DNA of 7,837 bases from Planctomycetaceae bacterium. GTDB lineage: Bacteria; Planctomycetota; Planctomycetia; Pirellulales; Thermoguttaceae. Numbering within the stretch: position 1 is the first letter of the stretch; every line of letters starts with the position of its first letter. Position numbers and translations under genes: made by a program. The stretch spans positions 1 through 7,837 of the forward strand of contig JAISNF010000348.1 of assembly GCA_031276415.1 (NCBI GenBank), given 5' to 3'. The notes beneath the pieces were generated by a model. That model worked only from the letters and a program-made list of their open reading frames with translations. It searched no databases and was not told the DNA's origin. Shown piece after piece: positions 5,284 to 7,837 of the stretch.

Positions 5284-7326
5284 ATGTTTTATTTGAAATA
5301 TTTTTTTGTCGTTATGCTGTTTCTTATCGGAACAGGACTTTTGGCACAAGAACCAATTCTTGCTCCGCCTTATCCGGTATTACCGTTGCGCTCTGTAACT
5401 CCGCCGGCAAGTACAAAACGGGAGAATACAAAGCCGGAGAATACGAAAACGCCCCAAACAACCAATGTAACAGGCAATATAACCGCTAATGTAACAGCCA
5501 ATGTCGATAATACCGATATTGATGTTCTCAATATCAAGGATATGACCTTGCTCGAATTGGCACGATTATTGAGTCAAGGCGCATCGTGGAAAATTGTTGT
5601 CAGCCGTCAGGCAGCCGCCATACCAATCAACACCTATTTTGAACAAATAAGCGGTGAAGACGCTATTCGCGCCGTTTGTCAGGCAAACAATCTGTGGTAT
5701 CGCAAAGATTCCAACGGAATCATCAGCATCATGACTCTTGATGAATACCGCAAAAGTTTGCTGGCACACAGTCACGATACGGTTAAAGTAGTTACGTTAT
5801 TGTATCCTGATGCCCGTGCTGTCGGTGATTCTATTCAACGCCTTTTCAAAAACCGTATCATTTGGAATCCGCCTGACGAATATTACAATGACCCGATTGA
5901 AGATATGGAACGGGCGTTGGAACGCATGGAAAGTTTGAGCGACCGCGTCCAATCAATGCAATACGGTCAAGGACAAAACCGAAACAGTAGTTCTTCCCGT
6001 TCTTCGTCCAGCCAGTATTCCCGATCAAGTTCGTCCCGTTATGGTTCATCTCAACAACGTCAAAACCTTGATCCGCTTAGTGCAAATAAAATTGTCGAAG
6101 ATATTGTACCGGAAATTGAATCGGAAAAACTAATTGCCCAGTTGACGAGTGATGAAGAAATGAAAATCGGCGAACCGGGAATCATTTATCTTTCGGCGTT
6201 TCGCGGAACCAATGATTTAATGATTCGTTCTTCTGATCCGGAAGCGGTTGAGGAAATCGCCAAACTTATTGCTCAACTGGATAAACCGCAACCGCAAGTT
6301 CTGCTTGAAGTGAAAGTGCTTGATCTTCGGTTGACGGATGACGAATCGTTTGGTTTGGATTGGCTTTTCAAAGGCGGCAATATTTCGGGCGGACGTTCCA
6401 ATGGTATTTTGGAAGACAGTTACGGTACGTCATTTACGGAAATTTTGAATCCCGGAGCCTCTTTAATTCCAAGCGGCGGCGGACTTGATCCGAAGGCAAT
6501 TGTGTTACAAACTGTTTCCGATAATATTCTTGCACGAATTCAGGCAATGCAGGACAACGGACGCGTGATCAGTCTGGCAACGCCCAATCTTTGTGTTGCC
6601 GATAACGAAGCCTCCCGAATTTTCATTGGAAAAGAGACAACCGTTTTAACATCCGTTTCCGTGAGTAAAAGTACAACAACAGGAAATAATCCGGTTGTGG
6701 ATACTTCGTATGATCCTGAATCGGAACGAATGAATATTGGAACAACTCTTCTGATCACGCCGCGAATTCACGCCGACCGGACAACAACAATTCGAATTGT
6801 TCAGGAAGATTCCCAAGTTGGTGAAACGCAGGAAGTTATTTTCGGTACGGATAATTCCGGTTCCTCATTAGGTAGCCGGAATATGAGTTTTTTCTCAAAA
6901 GATATTGATACGCGTACTGTAACAACTACGGTTGTTGCTGCCGATGGTCAGGTGAGTGCTATTGGAGGATTGATTCGGGAAGAGGTTAAACATCGCGATA
7001 TTGGAGTTCCGGGTTTGATGAAAATTCCGTATGTCGGTATGGCGTTCAAAACGACATTCAAAAACAAAGAACGGCATGAATTGCTCATTCTCATACGCCC
7101 GTTTGTGTTGCTGGCTCCGGGCGAAGGCGGGCAAACAACACAATCTTTTCTCCAACGTCTCAGCGAACATCCAAGCGCACACGGAATTATTCCGCCGTTA
7201 CGAATTGGCGAAGGAAGTTTCAATGTTGTCAATGAACGCATTTACGATGTTCCCAAAGAAGCCTTCCAGTCAATAAAACTCCAAGCCGTCCCCTGGTCAA
7301 CTTCCTCGACAGGATCGACAAAATAA
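5284..7326 (+). CDS. Outer-membrane secretin (GspD/PilQ superfamily)
   Basis: A 680-residue secretin that would assemble into the outer-membrane channel of a type II secretion or type IV pilus-like machine. Residues 1-21 are a signal peptide (MFYLKYFFVVMLFLIGTGLLA, cut before Gln22 likely). A Pro/Thr/Asn-rich linker (about 25-75) leads to an STN/N0-type domain (about 78-152). An N1-type domain begins at about 166 (VKVVTLLYPDARAV) and resumes at about 300-346 (SAFRGTNDLMIRS, AKLIAQLDKPQPQVLLEVKV), interrupted by an insertion of about 100 residues containing an acidic helix and a Ser/Arg-rich tract (about 233-258). The secretin core runs from about 425 (VISLATPNLCVADNEASRIF) to about 610, with the hallmark VPGLMKIPYVGMAF at 575-588 and ELLILIRPFVL at 599-609. 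Only two N domains are evident, fewer than canonical GspD. The start has no Shine-Dalgarno and lies 30 bp after the upstream gene. The last nine residues are encoded within a repeat. Confidence 0.93.
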   Translation: MFYLKYFFVVMLFLIGTGLLAQEPILAPPYPVLPLRSVTPPASTKRENTKPENTKTPQTTNVTGNITANVTANVDNTDIDVLNIKDMTLLELARLLSQGASWKIVVSRQAAAIPINTYFEQISGEDAIRAVCQANNLWYRKDSNGIISIMTLDEYRKSLLAHSHDTVKVVTLLYPDARAVGDSIQRLFKNRIIWNPPDEYYNDPIEDMERALERMESLSDRVQSMQYGQGQNRNSSSSRSSSSQYSRSSSSRYGSSQQRQNLDPLSANKIVEDIVPEIESEKLIAQLTSDEEMKIGEPGIIYLSAFRGTNDLMIRSSDPEAVEEIAKLIAQLDKPQPQVLLEVKVLDLRLTDDESFGLDWLFKGGNISGGRSNGILEDSYGTSFTEILNPGASLIPSGGGLDPKAIVLQTVSDNILARIQAMQDNGRVISLATPNLCVADNEASRIFIGKETTVLTSVSVSKSTTTGNNPVVDTSYDPESERMNIGTTLLITPRIHADRTTTIRIVQEDSQVGETQEVIFGTDNSGSSLGSRNMSFFSKDIDTRTVTTTVVAADGQVSAIGGLIREEVKHRDIGVPGLMKIPYVGMAFKTTFKNKERHELLILIRPFVLLAPGEGGQTTQSFLQRLSEHPSAHGIIPPLRIGEGSFNVVNERIYDVPKEAFQSIKLQAVPWSTSSTGSTK

Positions 7327-7381
7327 TAGTACAAGTTTATTTTTAGACAGAATTAACAGAATTGACAGGAGGTGGAAAATA
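7299..7381 (+). repeat. Diverged partial copy of the 225-bp repeat, overlapping the secretin 3' end
   Basis: From AACTTCCTCGACAGG at 7299 to GGTGGAAAAT near 7380 the sequence aligns with 7436-7515 of the downstream unit. It carries about seven substitutions and a 3-bp insertion next to the stop codon. The copy encodes the final secretin residues STSSTGSTK and supplies its TAA; downstream copies lack the coding continuation. The palindromic half of the unit is missing here. Confidence 0.8.
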
Positions 7382-7550
7382 AACCCTAATCAAAAATAAT
7401 CCCGTCAATTCAGTAAGTCCTATCTTAAAAAAATTAACTTCCTCGACAGAATCAACAAAATAGTACAAATTTATTTTTAGACATGATTAACAGAATTAAC
7501 AGGAGGCGGAAAATATACTCATTACATATTAAAATTTACACTTTAAAATT

Positions 7551-7596
7551 GCCCCAGCGGGGCATTGCCAATATAGCCGGCGGTTTTAACCGCCGG
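7551..7596. repeat. Double hairpin in repeat unit 1 (REP-like)
   Basis: GCCCC/GGGGC with a 3-nt AGC loop (7551-7563) is followed 13 bp later by CCGGCGGTT/AACCGCCGG (7577-7596), an almost uninterrupted palindrome. Two adjacent GC-rich hairpins in AT-rich DNA resemble REP/BIME-type elements. The first could act as a weak terminator, but no U-run follows. Confidence 0.85.
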
Positions 7597-7775
7597 AACG
7601 TTGAGAACCGAAAATCAAAAATAATCCCGTCAATTCAGTAAATCCTATCTTAAAAAAATTAACTTCCTCGACAGAATCAACAAAATAGTACAAATTTATT
7701 TTTAGACATGATTAACAGAATTAACAGGAGGCGGAAACTATACTCATTACATATTAAAATTTACACTTTAAAATT

Positions 7776-7821
7776 GCCCCAGCGGGGCATTGCCAATATA
7801 GCCGGCGGTTTTAACCGCCGG
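7776..7821. repeat. Double hairpin in repeat unit 2 (REP-like)
   Basis: Exact copy of the hairpin pair at 7551-7596, shifted by 225 bp, with the same stems and loops. Confidence 0.85.
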
Positions 7822-7837
7822 AACGTTGAGAACCGAA

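Larger units (their letters stand above)
7388..7837 (+). repeat. 225-bp tandem repeat, two near-identical copies
   Basis: Bases 7388-7612 and 7613-7837 match throughout with only two differences found by eye (G7417/A7642 and A7513/C7738). The second copy ends exactly at the window edge, so the array may continue. Each unit holds short approximate repeats (GATTAACAGAATTAACAGGA), an AGGAGG-like sequence with no start codon after it, an AT-rich block, and a pair of GC-rich hairpins. No reading frame of note exists inside. The near identity indicates recent duplication or ongoing homogenisation. Confidence 0.95.

Noticed and set aside
7365..7380. AGGAGGTGG-like sequence resembling a perfect Shine-Dalgarno, repeated as AGGAGGCGG in each 225-bp unit
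   Set aside because: No start codon with a following open frame lies at a suitable distance in any copy; it is part of the repeat.
7597..7612. AACGTTGAGAACC-like sequence as an integron attC site, with TTGAGAACCG also at 2871-2880
   Set aside because: The core GTTRRRY pattern is not met, paired attC boxes are missing, and the 10-base match is short enough to be chance.
7388..7837. Possible CRISPR array
   Set aside because: Only two long units of 225 bp with no short repeat and variable spacer pattern, and no cas genes in the window.

Overview
This AT-rich window carries seven readable plus-strand genes, one of them cut off at the left edge, and no convincing minus-strand gene. They are separated by unusually repeat-laden intergenic DNA. 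The protein content (a divergent KAS/ACP pair, a CoaX pantothenate kinase, a signal-peptide protein with a GspC/PilP-like tail and an outer-membrane secretin) points to a Gram-negative-type, double-membraned bacterium. Weak or absent Shine-Dalgarno sequences, the repeat families and the style of the KAS and secretin make Planctomycetota my best guess. That placement is inference and cannot be proven from this window.

Layout. Positions 2-439 hold the C-terminal end of a protein with a very basic, Asn/Arg/Gln-rich tail built from 39-bp tandem repeats; the true frame is the one open from the left edge to the TAA at 437. Positions 440-932 are a nested inverted-repeat element whose core (615-781) is a near-perfect long hairpin. 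Positions 933-1215 are AT-rich leader DNA with a possible promoter and a further inverted repeat. Positions 1216-4004 look like one operon of four genes: a beta-ketoacyl-ACP synthase-family enzyme, an unrecognised 133-residue protein, an acyl carrier protein, and type III pantothenate kinase, the last overlapping the ACP gene by 4 bp. Positions 4005-4449 are intergenic, with two palindromic repeats, a candidate 33-residue membrane microprotein and a leader ending in a strong ribosome binding site. Positions 4450-7326 encode a GspC/PilP-like exported protein and a secretin. Positions 7299-7837 are a repeat array: a diverged partial copy overlapping the end of the secretin gene, then two near-identical 225-bp units ending exactly at the window edge.

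How the genes fit together. The first operon joins carrier, condensing enzyme and cofactor supply: CoaX phosphorylates pantothenate in the CoA pathway, CoA donates the phosphopantetheine arm to the ACP serine, and the synthase condenses acyl chains carried on that ACP. Both the synthase and the ACP depart from the housekeeping FabF/AcpP consensus, so this may be a dedicated acyl pathway rather than general fatty acid synthesis. The second pair forms part of an envelope secretion or pilus machine, with the C-terminal domain of the first protein probably docking on the N-terminal domains of the secretin. The best candidates for something undescribed are the KAS/unknown/ACP/CoaX module, the 442-932 palindromic element, and the repeat that supplies the last codons and stop of the secretin gene.
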